Below are positions 1-10,161 of a stretch of 64,000 nucleotides of DNA, piece by piece. The position numbers were made by a program, and so were the translations under genes. Each line of letters begins with the position of its first letter. Position 1 is the stretch's first letter. Source of the DNA: Actinidia chinensis (taxonomy: Eukaryota; Streptophyta; Magnoliopsida; Ericales; Actinidiaceae); contig CM018890.1 of assembly GCA_009663005.1 (NCBI GenBank), positions 10,810,823 through 10,874,822 of the forward strand. Direction: 5' to 3'. The notes under the pieces are model-generated. The model was not told the origin of the DNA, did not search any database, and saw only the letters and a program-made list of their open reading frames with translations.

Positions 1-3000
1 GTTTGTATGCCTGTTGAATTATATGGATCTATTTGAACCCAACTTTTGTATGTGTGACAAAGTGACAAATGGATCTCTATTTGTACCCTTTTTTGTTTTG
101 TGTGACCACATTGGCTTGCGAGGATCATTTTCGATACGAACCTTGTATAGGTCACAACATTAGGGGGTGTGGGTGAATTTAAATCCAGACTTGATATGTG
201 CGACAAAGTTAGCTTCCGTGGCCCAATTTCAGTCTAAACTTTACATGTGTGATCATGTTTGTTTGCCTGGGTCATTTTTATTCCAATAATGGTGACTGAC
301 CAAGTTGGATTGGGTATATGATTTTTATCACAGCTCGGTGTGTAATGGAATATGATACGGATGACCCTGTTGGAATGCGCAAGAATGTTGGTTTTGCAGG
401 ATTACATCGAACCCCAACTTTGAATAAGATAGTTGGCTTGTGTGGATCTATATTTAGCCAACTTTGTTCGTGTGTAACCTCGTTAGCTTGCGATGATCAT
501 TTGGAGTAGAATTAGGCATGGACAACCAAGGTAGGTCCCTTTGATGTGTGACAATGTTTGTTTTGTGTGGGAACCTGTTAGCTTGGGTGGATCATTTTCA
601 ATCCGAACCTCATGTGCGTTTCAAATTTAGATTACCTGGTTAATTTTCAATCCGAGCACCATATGCACGAAAAAATAAGCTTGTGTGGGTACAACTTAAA
701 TCCAAACATGACCTACGTGACCTGTTTCGTTTTCTTGGATCGTTGTGAATCCAACCATGCCATGAGCGATCAGGTTGGATTGGATGGATCATTTGGAAAA
801 ACTAATTTGTATGTTTGACAAAGCAGGCTCCCGTGAGTCATTTTGAATCATAGTTTGTATTGTTACACCTGGTGAGTTGTGAGGATCTATTTGAACCCAA
901 CGTTGGTATGTGTGACAAAGTTGGCTTAACCCCAGTTTGGTAAGTGTGAAAACATCTGGTTTGAGTGGACGTACTGGAAGCCAACTCGGTAAGACCACGT
1001 TAGCTTCTGTAGATCATTTTCAATCCGAACCTTGTGTACATTAATAAATTAGCTTGCATGGTTCATTTTCAATCCGAACACTACCAATTTGCTATGCTTG
1101 ACCAAGTTGGATTGGATAGATCATTTTGAACAACCAATTTGTATGTGTGATAAAGCAGGCTTGTGTCAACCAATTTTGAACATAACTTTCAAATGTGCGA
1201 CAAAGTGGCCTTGAGTATATCTATTTAAACCTAATTTTACTTTTGTGAAACTACATTAGGTTGCGTCAATCATTTTCGGTCCGAACCTCGTATACGTCAC
1301 AACGTTAGCTTGCATAGGTCAATTTAAATACTACTTTGTTGTGTGACAAAGATAGCTCGTATGGAATAATTTCAATACAAATTTTATATGCTTAATCATG
1401 TTGTGAATCCAATGTGTGACCAAGTTGGATTGGGTATAACATTACACGGGTATCCCAGCTTCTGTTGGTGAATTCAAATCCAAACATGACCTGTGTGACC
1501 AGTTTTTTTTTCGCGGATCATTATTTATCCAATCTTGCTATGCGTGATCAAGTTTGATTGGAAATATCATTTGAAAAAATTTACTTGTAGGCGTGACAAA
1601 TCAGCCTTTCTTGGGTCATTTTGAATCGTAGTTTGTATGGGTAAGCCTGTTGAATTATATGGATCTATTTGAACCCAACTTTGGTATGTGTGACAAAGTG
1701 GCAAATGGATCTCTATTTGTACCCTTTTTAGTTTTGTGTGACCACATTGGCTTGCGAGGATCATTTTCGATACGAACCTTGTATAGGTCACAACGTTAGG
1801 GTGTGTGGGTGAATTTAAATCCAGACTTGATATGCGCGACAAAGTTAGCTTGCGTGGCCAATTTCAATCTAAACTTTACATCTGTGATCGTGTTTGTTTG
1901 CCTGGGTCATTTTTATTCCAATAATGGTGAGTGACCAAGTTGGATTGGGTATATGATTTTTATCACAGCTCGGTATGTAATGGAATATGATACGGATGAC
2001 CCTGTTGGAATGCGCAAGAATGTTGGTTTTGCAGGATTACATCGAACCCCAACTTTGAATAAGATAGTTGGCTTGTGTGGATCTATATTTAGCCAACTTT
2101 GTTCGTGTGTAACCTCGTTAACTTGCGATGATCATTTGGAGTAGAATTAGGCATGGACAACCAAGGTAGGTCCCTTTGATGTGTGACAATGTTTGTTTTG
2201 TGTGGGAACCTGTTAGCTTGGGTGGATCATTTTCAATCCGAACCTCATGTGCGTTTCAAATTTAGATTACCTGGTTAATTTTCAATCCGAGCACCATATG
2301 CACGAAAAAATAAGCTTGTGTGGGTACAACTTAAATCCAAACATGACCTACGTGACCTGTTTCGTTTTATTGGATCGTTGTGTATCCAACCATGCCATGA
2401 GCGATCAGGTTGGATTGGATGGATCATTTGGAAAAATTAATTTGTATGTTTGACAAAGCAGGCTCCCGTGAGTCATTTTGAATCATAGTTTGTATTGTTA
2501 CACCTGGTGAGTTGTGAGGATCTATTTGAACCCAACGTTGGTATGTGTGGCAAAGTTGGCTTAACCCCAGTTTGGTAAGTGTGAAAACATCTGGTTTGAG
2601 TGGACGTACTGGAAGCCAACTCGGTAAGACCACGTTAGCTTCTGTAGATCATTTTCAATCCGAACCTTGTGTACATGAATAAATTAGCTTGCATGGTTCA
2701 TTTTCAATCCGAACACTACCAATTTGCTATGCTTGACCAAGTTGGATTGGATAGATCATTTTGAACAACCAATTTGTATGTGTGATAAAGCAGGCTTGTG
2801 TCAACCAATTTTGAACATAACTTTCAAATGTGCGACAAAGTGGCCTTGAGTATATCTATTTAAACCTAATTTCACTTTTGTGAAACTACATTAGGTTGCG
2901 TTATTAATTTTCGGTCCGAACCTCGTATACGTCACAACGTTAGCTTGCATAGGTCAATTTAAATACTACTTTGTTGTGTGACAAAGATAGCTCGTATGGA

Positions 3001-4211
3001 ATAATTTCAATACAAATATTATATGCTTAATCATGTTGTGAATCCAATGTGTGACCAAGTTGGATTGGGTATAACATTACACGGGTATCCCAGCTTCTGT
3101 TGGTGAATTCAAATCCAAACATGACCTGTGTGACCAGTTTTTTTTTCGCGGATCATTATTTATCCAATCTTGCTATGCGTGATCAAGTTTGATTGGAAAT
3201 ATCATTTGAAAAAATTTACTTGTAGGCGTGACAAATCAGCCTTTCTTGGGTCATTTTGAATCGTAGTTTGTATGGGTAAGCCTGTTGAATTATATGGATC
3301 TATTTGAACCCAACTTTGGTATGTGTGACAAAGTGGCAAATGGATCTCTATTTGTACCCTTTTTAGTTTTGTGTGACCACATTGGTTTGCGAGGATCATT
3401 TTCGATACGAACCTTGTATAGGTCACAAAGTTAGGGTGTGTGGGTGAATTTAAATCCAGACTTGATATGCGCGACAAAGTTAGCTTGCGTGGCCAATTTC
3501 AATCTAAACTTTACATGTGTGATCGTGTTTGTTTGCCTGGGTCATTTTTATTCTAATAATGGTGAGTGACCAAGTTGGATTGGGTATATGATTTTTATCA
3601 CAGCTCGGTATGTAATGGAATATGATACGGATGACCCTGTTGGAATGCGCAAGAATGTTGGTTTTGCAGGATTACATCGAACCCCAACTTTGAATAAGAT
3701 AGTTGGCTTGTGTGGATCTATATTTAGCCAACTTTGTTCGTGTGTAACCTCGTTAACTTGCGATGATCATTTGGAGTAGAATTAGGCATGGACAACCAAG
3801 GTAGCTCCCTTTGATGTGTGACAATGTTTGTTTTGTGTGGGACCCTGTTAGCTTGGGTGGATCATTTTCAATCCGAACCTCATGTGTGTTTCAAATTTAG
3901 ATTACCTGGTTAATTTTCAATCCGAGCATCATATGCCTGAAAAAATAAGCTTGTGTGGGTACAACTTAAATCCAAACATGACCTATGTGACCTGTTTCGT
4001 TTTCTTGGATCGTTGTGAATCCAATCATGCCATGAGCGATCAGGTTGGATTGGATGGATCATTTGGAAAAACTAATTTGTATGTTTGACAAAGCAGGCTC
4101 CCGTGAGTCATTTTGAATCTTAGTTTGTATTGTTACACCTGGTGAGTTGTGAGGATCTATTTGAACCCAACGTTGGTATGTGTGGCAAAGTTGGCTTAAC
4201 CCCAGTTTGGT
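1..4211 (+). repeat. Satellite family 1, 1635-bp higher-order repeat array
   Basis: This is a tandem array with two levels. The basic unit is a roughly 49-50 bp monomer with the recurring order GTGTGACCAAGTTGGCTTG, then TGGATCATTTT, then AATCCAAACTTGGTATG. About 33 diverged monomers make one higher-order unit of 1635 bp. The copies are 1-1630 (partial on the left, with a 6-bp deletion near position 10), 1631-3265 (complete) and 3266-4211 (partial, breaking inside a monomer just after CCCCAGTTTGG). Landmarks at 318, 1953 and 3588, and at 612, 2247 and 3882, are exactly 1635 bp apart. The copies differ at only scattered bases, while monomers within a unit differ strongly, so the 1635-bp unit was amplified recently. 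Short open frames recur at the same place in each copy and are by-products of the repeat. I do not recognise the family by name. Confidence 0.93.
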
Positions 4212-6089
4212 TTTTGTGTGACCGTATTAGTTTACTTGGGTCATTTTCAATCTGAACATCGTATTCAATACAACGTTAGCTTGCGTGGGTCCAATTAAAT
4301 CCAAACATGACGTGGGTGACCAAGTTCGTTTGCGTGAGTGATTTTGAATCCAATCTTGGTAATCCTGATCAAAATAGAGTGGATGCATCATTTTAAATCC
4401 AACCGCCCTTGTGCGTGACCACATTAGCTTGTGTGGACCAATTTCAATCCTAGTGTGCGTGTCAAGTAGATTTCTTGGGTTAATTTGAATCCAATCTTGG
4501 TATGCGTCATCAATTTGGGTGCATCAATTTGATCACAATTCGGAATGTGTGGTTGAGATAGCTATGCTGGACCCAACTCTGTTTGAGTGGATATATTTGA
4601 TCCCGACTTGGTTTGTGTTGGACAACGTTAGCTTTTGTAGGTCATTTAGAATCCGAACCTCTTGGAAGTCATAAAGTTATCTGGAGTTGATCATTTTCAA
4701 TCAGAACAAATGAGAGACAAAGTTAGCTTGCGTGGGTTAATTTAAATCCAAACATTACTTGCGTAACCAAGTTTGTTTGCGTGAGTCATATTGAATCCAA
4801 TCTTGTTATGCGTGATCAAAATGGGATAGATTGCACATCTTGTTATGCCAGATCAAAGCACCGTTAGCGGGGGTTATTTTAATCCAACTTTGTATGGGAA
4901 AGCAAGTTGGCTTGTACGGACCGATTTGAACGCAACTTTTGTCTGTGTTTAAAATGTTCCATCTAATCCAACTTAATGAGCCATAACAAGATCGGATTGA
5001 AATTGAGGGACGCATAAAAATTGTGCCTTGCATTGATCATTATGCACTCCAAATTGTTATGACAGATAAACTTGTCATGTCTGGATCTATTGGAACCCAT
5101 TCAGGTTTGTCCAACACGAAGTTAGCTTGCGTGGATCATTTGCAATCCGAATGATGTGCGCATGACAAAGTTGAATCCAAACATGACATGCATAACCAAG
5201 TTCGTTTACGTGGTTCATTTTGAATGTGTCATTTTGACTCCAAACTTGGCATGCGTGATCAAGTTGGATTGGACGAAACATTTTTAACAACAAATATTTG
5301 TATGTGAGAAAAAGGAAGGCTTGTGGGTGTCAATTTTAATCCAACTTTTTATGGGTAAAGAAGTTGGTTTGTATGGATATATTTGAACCCAGATTTCTTC
5401 GTGTGTGACCACATTAGCTTCCGTTGATCATTTCAAACAGAACTTGGCAGGGACGACCAAGGTGCTTTCGATTGATAATTATGAACTCCGAATTTTATCC
5501 GTGACAAAGTTGGCTTGTTTTGATCTCTTGGAACCCAATCAGGTTTGTGTATGATGAAAGTAGCTTGCGTGGATCATTTTCAATCCGAACCTCGTGTCCG
5601 TGCAAAGTTTAGCTTGCATGGGTGGATTTAAATGCAACCATGACTTTGCGCGGGTGATGAAAGTAGCTTGTGTGGTTCAATTTCAATCCAAACTTCACAT
5701 GCCTGACACTTGTTCGTTAGCGTGGGTCATTTTGAACCACAACTTGGTATGCGGGACAAAGTTGGCCTGAGTGGGCTATTTTAAATCGAAACTTTGTATG
5801 GATGGACTTTGAAGGCTAGCATCGATCATGATCAAATTGGTTTGGTTGGATCGTTTTGAATCCCCAATTAGAAATCATGACTAATTTGATTTAAACGGAT
5901 TATGTGAACCCTAAATGTACTTGCTCGACCAACTTCGTTTGCGTGGGTCTGTTTAAGCCCAATATTAGTGTGCGCACCAACTTGGCTTCGTTGGATTATT
6001 TTTAACGCCAACTGCATAATGTGTGAACAAAGTGGAATTGCAGGATTACTTTGAACCCCAACTTTATGTGGGTAAAGAAGTTGGCTTGA
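4212..6089 (+). repeat. Satellite family 1, diverged monomers
   Basis: This continues the roughly 50-bp monomers (TGGATCATTTT, AATCCAA and GTGACCAAGTT cores recur throughout) but without the 1635-bp register. Monomers differ more from one another and carry small insertions and deletions. Older, unhomogenised monomers next to a homogenised core is the usual pattern at the edge of a satellite array. The array ends abruptly at about 6089 in GTTGGCTTGAG, where retrotransposon-derived coding sequence begins with no recognisable target duplication. Confidence 0.88.
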
Positions 6090-6351
6090 GTGGCTAGGCG
6101 TGTTTTAAGTTCCCACGTAAAAAAGGATGATATGAACCAGCAAACGGAAAATATTTTTTATTGTAGATGTCACATCAACAATAAGGTATGTAGCATAATA
6201 ATCGATGGGGGAAGTTGTACTAATGTAGCTAGCACTACCTTAGTTGAAAAGCTGAATGTAACTAACATCCATGCCATATAGTTTGCAATGGTTGAATGAT
6301 TGTGATGAGGTTAAGGTTGCTAGGCAAGTACTAGTCTCTCCATTTCTTATA
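6090..6351 (+). pseudogene. Ty3/gypsy retrotransposon gag-pol fragment (protease region), frameshifted
   Basis: Reading from 6090, the translation starts VARRVLSSH and contains NIFYCRCHINNKVC followed by IIDGGSCTNVASTTLVEKL. That arrangement is typical of the region before and across the aspartic-protease domain in plant Ty3/gypsy gag-pol polyproteins. The DGG stands where the catalytic DS/TG-type motif is expected. This frame stops at 6279-6281. The expected continuation is found in another frame from about 6271 (PYSLQWLNDCDEVKV, then RQVLVS), so one base or so was lost near 6262-6270. Similarity fades at about 6350, and that second frame stops at 6361-6363. No LTR, primer-binding site, reverse transcriptase or integrase lies nearby. 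An in-frame TGA at 6087 sits immediately upstream, at the join with the satellite. Family assignment rests on remembered motif order; the exact lineage is unknown. Confidence 0.82.
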
Positions 6352-7360
6352 ATTTCTCACTGAATCCCTCAAACCAAACAGGCAATGAACTCTTTCAACA
6401 ATGGTGCAAACTAATATTTCAGTGCCTTATTCATTAATACATTGGATGCACACTAATATTCAGAGATTTAGTCACAATTTGCAGGTCACACTTTACAGTT
6501 TAAACCAAACCGACCAATTTTGATATTTTATAATCCAGTCAGTCTGTCTGATGGATCACGGATACCATGTTGGATTTGAACTTTTAATGTATGCATTTTT
6601 TATCAGTAGTCTTCCTGTCATTGACATCCTCCAATCACAAGCGGTCTTCCTATTCTTCTTCTTCTAACCATAGAGGATGGGGATTTTTGGGTGCAAAGGT
6701 TCAAACCAAAAAAACAAACTGAAATATTCCTCTCTTCTCTTGGATGGATTGCTACGTAGTGTGTGTTGTGTTGCTGAGTATTGGATTAGGATTCAGTGAA
6801 CAACAAGAGTAAATGTTCAATACACTATACCACGTAGCGTTAATGATGTGGTATAACCAATCATAGAAATTGGGAACCCATGTGACAACGATAACATGAT
6901 AACATGATTGAGTTTGGGCCAGGCCACATTCTCTATGTAGATCTGGTCTGTTGGAACCCAATCGAAATTCAGTCTGTACTGGGCTGGGCCGCTTCGATAT
7001 CATCTCGTGCACAATTAGTAGAGGCCATGAACAAAAAAAGGCATATACGAAAACAAAGAAAGACTTTGATTAAGCATATTCGTTGTGATGGAAATAACTG
7101 CTATATTTTTAAATCTTACATTGGAGCTTAGATGCGCAAATTGAAAAATTTTAAAATCTTAAACTAGAGAGAGAGGGGGACCGTGTAGGGAAAGGAATAG
7201 GGACCGATGAATGTCTCTGACAGATTTGTTGGCCACGCATACAGTCTGACAGGAATAAGGACACAAGATGATTTGCAGTTGGTCTCTGTGCCCCGCATTA
7301 AATAAATTTTATACTATCTTGACAACCATGCCTATCGCGCCTGGCGCACTATCTTAAATA
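6352..7360. other. Unassigned non-coding stretch
   Basis: There is no convincing gene here. Short open frames exist on both strands (for example 6904-7131 on + and 6752-7012 on -), but I do not recognise their products, they lack codon-like conservation cues, and they have no partner exons. The sequence is non-satellite and of mixed composition. A small cluster of TGGGCC/TGGGCT motifs lies at 6915-6990 and a short purine-rich tract (GAGAGAGAGGGGG) near 7167-7180. It may be old intergenic DNA or a fragment of a transposable element; I see no terminal repeats to delimit one. Confidence 0.5.
6915..6990 (+). promoter_or_regulatory. Cluster of three TGGGCY (site II-type) motifs
   Basis: TGGGCC occurs at 6915-6920, TGGGCT at 6980-6985 and an overlapping TGGGCC at 6985-6990. 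TGGGCY elements are known in promoters of plant housekeeping and ribosomal-protein genes, where TCP factors bind. No convincing gene start follows within reach, so this may be a stranded promoter piece or chance. Confidence 0.25.
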
Positions 7361-7440
7361 GGTCAAGTGTTTCAAAATTCCAACCGAATTGAAAAAGTGT
7401 AGAATGAGAGACAACACTGCACACCTGGCGCACTATATAA
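7361..7440 (+). repeat. Partial copy of the DRP1-proximal promoter block
   Basis: The stretch GTGTTTCAAAATTCCAACCG, then GAATTGAAAAAGTGTAGAAT, then GACAACACTGC-ACACCTGGCG matches the block lying about 3.6 kb downstream at 10963-11035, directly before the DRP1 start, and also the copy at 9590-9660. It is truncated on both sides. Its tail CCTGGCGCACTAT is itself repeated 86 bp upstream at about 7340, suggesting a further small local duplication. This is the outermost trace of the promoter duplications. Confidence 0.75.
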
Positions 7441-7906
7441 CTCCTTCAATCTCTCATTTGCAGGTAATTGATGTTTTTTTTTTTTTGAGTCTTCTCTTTT
7501 GTTCTCATCTCTTGTATGATCTTCCCGTCTTTTCGTTCGGACTTTGCCTGAATATCCATGATTTTTATACCGGTCTTGCAATCCCAATTCATGAAAAACT
7601 AATAAGAAAATAAAATTTTTGTAAATTTCAGAGCACATGAGACAGAGAGGAAAGATGTAAAGAAATAAAGCTAAGAAGATGAACATATACATATATCTGT
7701 GTGTATATAAAACAAAAAATTCAAGCTACGCAGATGAACATATACATATATCTATGTGTACATAGGTATATAAAACAAAATAAAATTAATAAATAACAGT
7801 TTATCTTTATCAAAATAGTAGGCATGGTACCTTGAAAACTCAAATCGTTTCTATCCACAATGATGCATTCAACTCCATCGCATATATTATATACATATAT
7901 ATTTGT
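7441..7906. other. AT-rich spacer with a 54-bp tandem duplication
   Basis: I see no gene in this stretch. It contains a poly-T run (about 7474-7486) and a small tandem duplication. A unit starting AGATGAACATATACATATAT occurs at about 7678 and again at about 7732. The second copy is slightly longer through an extra GTACATAG. The segment runs into the first GA tract of the promoter modules at 7907. Confidence 0.6.
7678..7780 (+). repeat. Two-copy tandem duplication, period 54 bp
   Basis: AGATGAACATATACATATAT followed by CT-TGTGTATATAAAACAAAA appears twice, starting at about 7678 and 7732. The second copy has CTATGTGTACATAGGTATAT in place of CTGTGTGTATAT. It looks like a simple local duplication, probably by slippage or break repair. 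Confidence 0.75.
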
Positions 7907-8363
7907 AGAGAGAGAGAGAGAGAGGAAGAGAGAGAGAAGAGGAGGAAGGGGGCACAAATAACTGAAAGGGAAAAGGCTGGCTGAAAAAACACTGCTCGGT
8001 CTTTAATAAAGTAAGTTAAAGAGGTTGTGACTTTATTATTTGTTTTTTGATGTAGTGTGGTTGCGGACACACTACGCGCAATGGACCTCGTGATAATGAC
8101 GTGATGACACGTGTCCACCGGTCTATTTTTGATGCTGTGTGGTTTCTCAATTTAAATTAAAAATTAATTTTTTTTTAACTATCACAAACAAAAAATTAAC
8201 TCTGATTAATCATCTTCAGGAATCAGGTTTTCTAAATTGGTTTTAGGCGGTTTGTTTGGGGATGATTTTCGAAAGTTGTTTTTTTATGTTTTTTTAAAAA
8301 ATAATATTAAAATATGTTTCTAAATTCTTAAAAATAATTTTAATAATATATATACATACATAT
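7907..8363 (+). repeat. Promoter-like module, copy 1
   Basis: This is the first of five related modules. Their order is: a GA tract (7907 to about 7937); GGGGCACAAATAACTGAAA; GGTCTTTAATAAAGTAAGTT; a GTGTGGTTGCGGACAC segment; paired ACGT elements; TTTGATGCTGTGTGGTTTCT; CAAACAAAAAATTAACT; then GGATGATTTTCGAAAGTTGT and an AT-rich tail. In this copy the AT-rich tail is shortened, ending in ATATATATACATACATA where the GA tract of copy 2 begins. The module carries no gene. Confidence 0.8.
8106..8115 (+). promoter_or_regulatory. G-box palindrome GACACGTGTC (module 1)
   Basis: A perfect 10-bp palindrome with a CACGTG core. A second ACGT core (GACGTGA) lies at 8098-8104. Paired ACGT elements of this sort are known binding sites for plant bZIP and bHLH factors, as in ABA- or light-responsive promoters. 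Function at this locus is inference. Confidence 0.45.
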
Positions 8364-8901
8364 AGAGAGAGAGAGAGAGAGGAGGATGGGGGTACAAATA
8401 ACTGAAAGGGAAAAGGCAGCCGGAAAGAACACTGCTTGGTCTTTAATAAAGTAAGTTGTTGGTGTCCGGACTTCACTATTTCTTTTTGATCCAGTGTGGT
8501 AGCGGACTCTTCAAGCAATGGACCTCGTGGTAACGACGTGACGACACGTGTCAACTGGTCCATTTTTGATGCTGTGTGATTTCTCAAATTATATTACAAA
8601 TTTTACATTTTTTTAACTCTCATAAACAAAAAATTACCTTACTTGGGGAATCAGTTTTGCTAATTATTTTTTTAGGAGGTTTGTTTGGAGGATGATTTTC
8701 GAAAGTTGTTTTTTGTGTTTTTTTTAAAGTATTTTTTCAATAATAAAATAAAAATATGTTTTTAAATTCTTAAAAATATTTTTGGTAAAAAATATAAAAT
8801 ACATAAACACACTAAATATTTTTATTTTGAAAAGGGTGTCCGTAACTCTCTTTCTTTTTGGTATGAAGTGTAAGGTTCTGTTTGGAAGGGGGGAGTCAGA
8901 A
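8364..8901 (+). repeat. Promoter-like module, copy 2
   Basis: This copy has the same order of blocks as copy 1: GA tract 8364-8381, ACTGAAAGGGAAAAGGC, the GGTCTTTAATAAAGTAAGTT block, the G-box, CATAAACAAAAAATTA, and GATGATTTTCGAAAGTTGTT. Here the full AT-rich tail (TTTTTGGTAAAAAATATAAA, then ACACTAAATATTTTTATTTT) and the segment GGTATGAAGTGTAAGGTTCT-GTTTGGAAG are retained. Confidence 0.85.
8543..8552 (+). promoter_or_regulatory. G-box palindrome GACACGTGTC (module 2)
   Basis: This is the same perfect palindrome as in module 1, with GACGTGAC immediately upstream giving a second ACGT core. Its flank reads CAACTGGTCC instead of CCACTGGTCC. Confidence 0.45.
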
Positions 8902-9424
8902 AGAGAGAGAGAGAGAGAGAGAGGAGGAAGGGGGCACAAATAACTGAAAAAGAGAAGGCTGGCTGAAAGAATACTGTGCACGGTCTTTAATAAAGTAAGT
9001 TGTTGGTGTCCTGAGTTTATTATTTGTTTTTGATCCAGTGTGGTTGCGGACACTTCACTCAATGGAACTCACGACACGTGTCCACTGGTCCATTTTTGAT
9101 GCTGTGTGATTTCTCAAATTATATTACAAATTTTATATTTTTTTAACTCTCATAAACAAGAAATTAACTCACTTCGGGAATCAGTTTTGCTAAATATTTT
9201 TTTCGGAGTTTGTTTGGAAGATGATTTTCGAAAGTTTTTTTTTTTAAAAAAATATTTTTTCAATAATAAATTAAAAATATGTTTTTAAATTTTTAAAAAT
9301 ATTTTTGGTAAAAAATATAAAATACATAAATACACTAAATATTTTTATTTTGAAAAGGGTGTTCGTATCTGTCTTTCTTTTTGGTATGAAGTGTTCAGTT
9401 TTTGTTTGGAAGCTGGGAGTCAGA
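8902..9424 (+). repeat. Promoter-like module, copy 3
   Basis: Complete module: GA tract 8902-8922, GGGGGCACAAATAACTGAAA, the GTCTTTAATAAAGTAAGTTG block, the G-box, and the AT-rich tail with TTTTTGGTAAAAAATATAAA and GGTATGAAGTGTTCAG. It runs straight into a copy of the DRP1-proximal block. The order module + proximal block therefore repeats as a larger unit, here and again at 10162-11114. Confidence 0.87.
9073..9082 (+). promoter_or_regulatory. G-box palindrome GACACGTGTC (module 3)
   Basis: The palindrome is intact, but the neighbouring GACGTGA element is missing because the segment between CAATGG and the G-box is shortened. Confidence 0.42.
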
Positions 9425-9748
9425 ACGTGATACTTGCCTATGGTGCGGTCACTCTCTTCGGTGAATTCCACTGATGCAAACTCATCACACTCCCTCTCTC
9501 TTTAATCTAAAAAACATACATATATAGTATTTATTTATATGAAAACAAATAATGAGGAGGGGTATAAATGAAAAACTTGGAAAGATTCACGTGTTTCAAA
9601 ATTCAAAATTCCAACCGAATTGAAAAAGTGTAGAATAAGAGACAACACTGTGCACCTGGGGTCCCATTCGCACACCCACTCTCTCTCTCTCTCTCATCAA
9701 TAACGCTCCTCCACACCGACCAAACTACTATACAAACCAGGATTTGCA
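9425..9748 (+). repeat. Upstream copy of the DRP1-proximal promoter/leader block
   Basis: This matches 10690-11110. Shared landmarks in order are GTGATA-TTGCCT, GAAAACAAATAATGAGGAGG, AAAGATTCAC, GTGTTTCAAAATTC, GAATTGAAAAAGTGTAGAAT, CCCATTCGCACACCCACTCT, and CACACCGACCAA. It lacks about 19 bp between AAAGATTCAC and GTGTTTC, and diverges before the TATA box and the ATG. A CT microsatellite lies at 9680-9695. No DRP1 coding sequence follows; instead a fragment of the module tail starts at about 9749. It is therefore a promoter duplicated without its gene. Confidence 0.83.
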
Positions 9749-9957
9749 AAGGAAGATGATTTTCGAAAGTTTTTTTTTGTTTTTTCTTTTAAATATTTTT
9801 TCAAAAATAAAATTAAAAAATGTTTTTAAATTCTTAAAAATATTTTTGGTAAAAAATATAAAATACATAAACACTAAATATTTTTATTATGAAAAGGGTG
9901 TCTGTATCTCTCTCTCATTTTGGTATGAAGTGTAAGGTTCTGTTTGGAAGTTGGGAG
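9749..9957 (+). repeat. Promoter-like module tail fragment
   Basis: It begins at GGAAGATGATTTTCGAAAG and contains the AT-rich tail with TTTTTGGTAAAAAATATAAA, then GGTATGAAGTGTAAGGTTCT, ending at GGGAGTCAG. The GA and G-box half of the module is missing. It reads directly into the GA tract of module 4. Confidence 0.8.
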
Positions 9958-10161
9958 TCAGAGAGAGAGAGAGAGAGAGAGAGGGAAAGGGGGCACAAAT
10001 AACTGAAAAGGAAAAGGCTGGCTGAAAGAAGTGGTGCACGGTCTTTAATAAAGTAAGTTGTTGGTGTCCTGAGTTTATTATTTGTTTTTGATCCAGTGTG
10101 GTTGCGACACGTGTCCACTGGTCCATTTTTCATGCTGTGTGGTTTCTCAAATTATATATAT
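9958..10161 (+). repeat. Promoter-like module, copy 4 (truncated)
   Basis: GA tract 9959-9983, the GGCACAAATAACTGAAAAGG block, GGTCTTTAATAAAGTAAGTT, the G-box, and GCTGTGTGGTTTCTCAAATT. It then breaks at ATATATATA and joins the GA tract of module 5, so the AT-rich tail is absent. The break in an AT dinucleotide run suggests slippage or a short-homology deletion. Confidence 0.82.
10106..10115 (+). promoter_or_regulatory. G-box palindrome GACACGTGTC (module 4)
   Basis: The intact palindrome follows GTGTGGTTGC directly. About 35 bp present in copies 1, 2 and 5, including the second ACGT core, is deleted. Confidence 0.42.

Noticed and set aside
318..4088. Recurring open frames of 63, 68, 69 and 91 codons in sat1
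   Set aside because: They recur at exactly 1635-bp steps because the repeat does, occur on both strands over the same bases, and have no recognisable domain or start context.
6904..7131. 75-codon frame ending in a Lys/Arg-rich stretch (MNKKRHIRKQRKTLIKH), possibly organelle-derived
   Set aside because: The composition is suggestive but I cannot match it to a known plastid or mitochondrial protein, and the upstream half looks like non-coding DNA.
7372..7692. 106-codon open frame on the minus strand upstream of the promoter modules
   Set aside because: It overlaps the duplicated promoter block and low-complexity A/T runs, with no recognisable domain and no conserved counterpart in the other block copies.
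9749..9957. Possible MITE formed by the AT-rich module tail
   Set aside because: GTTTGGAAG-like motifs at both ends are in direct, not inverted, orientation, and the segment always moves with the rest of the module.
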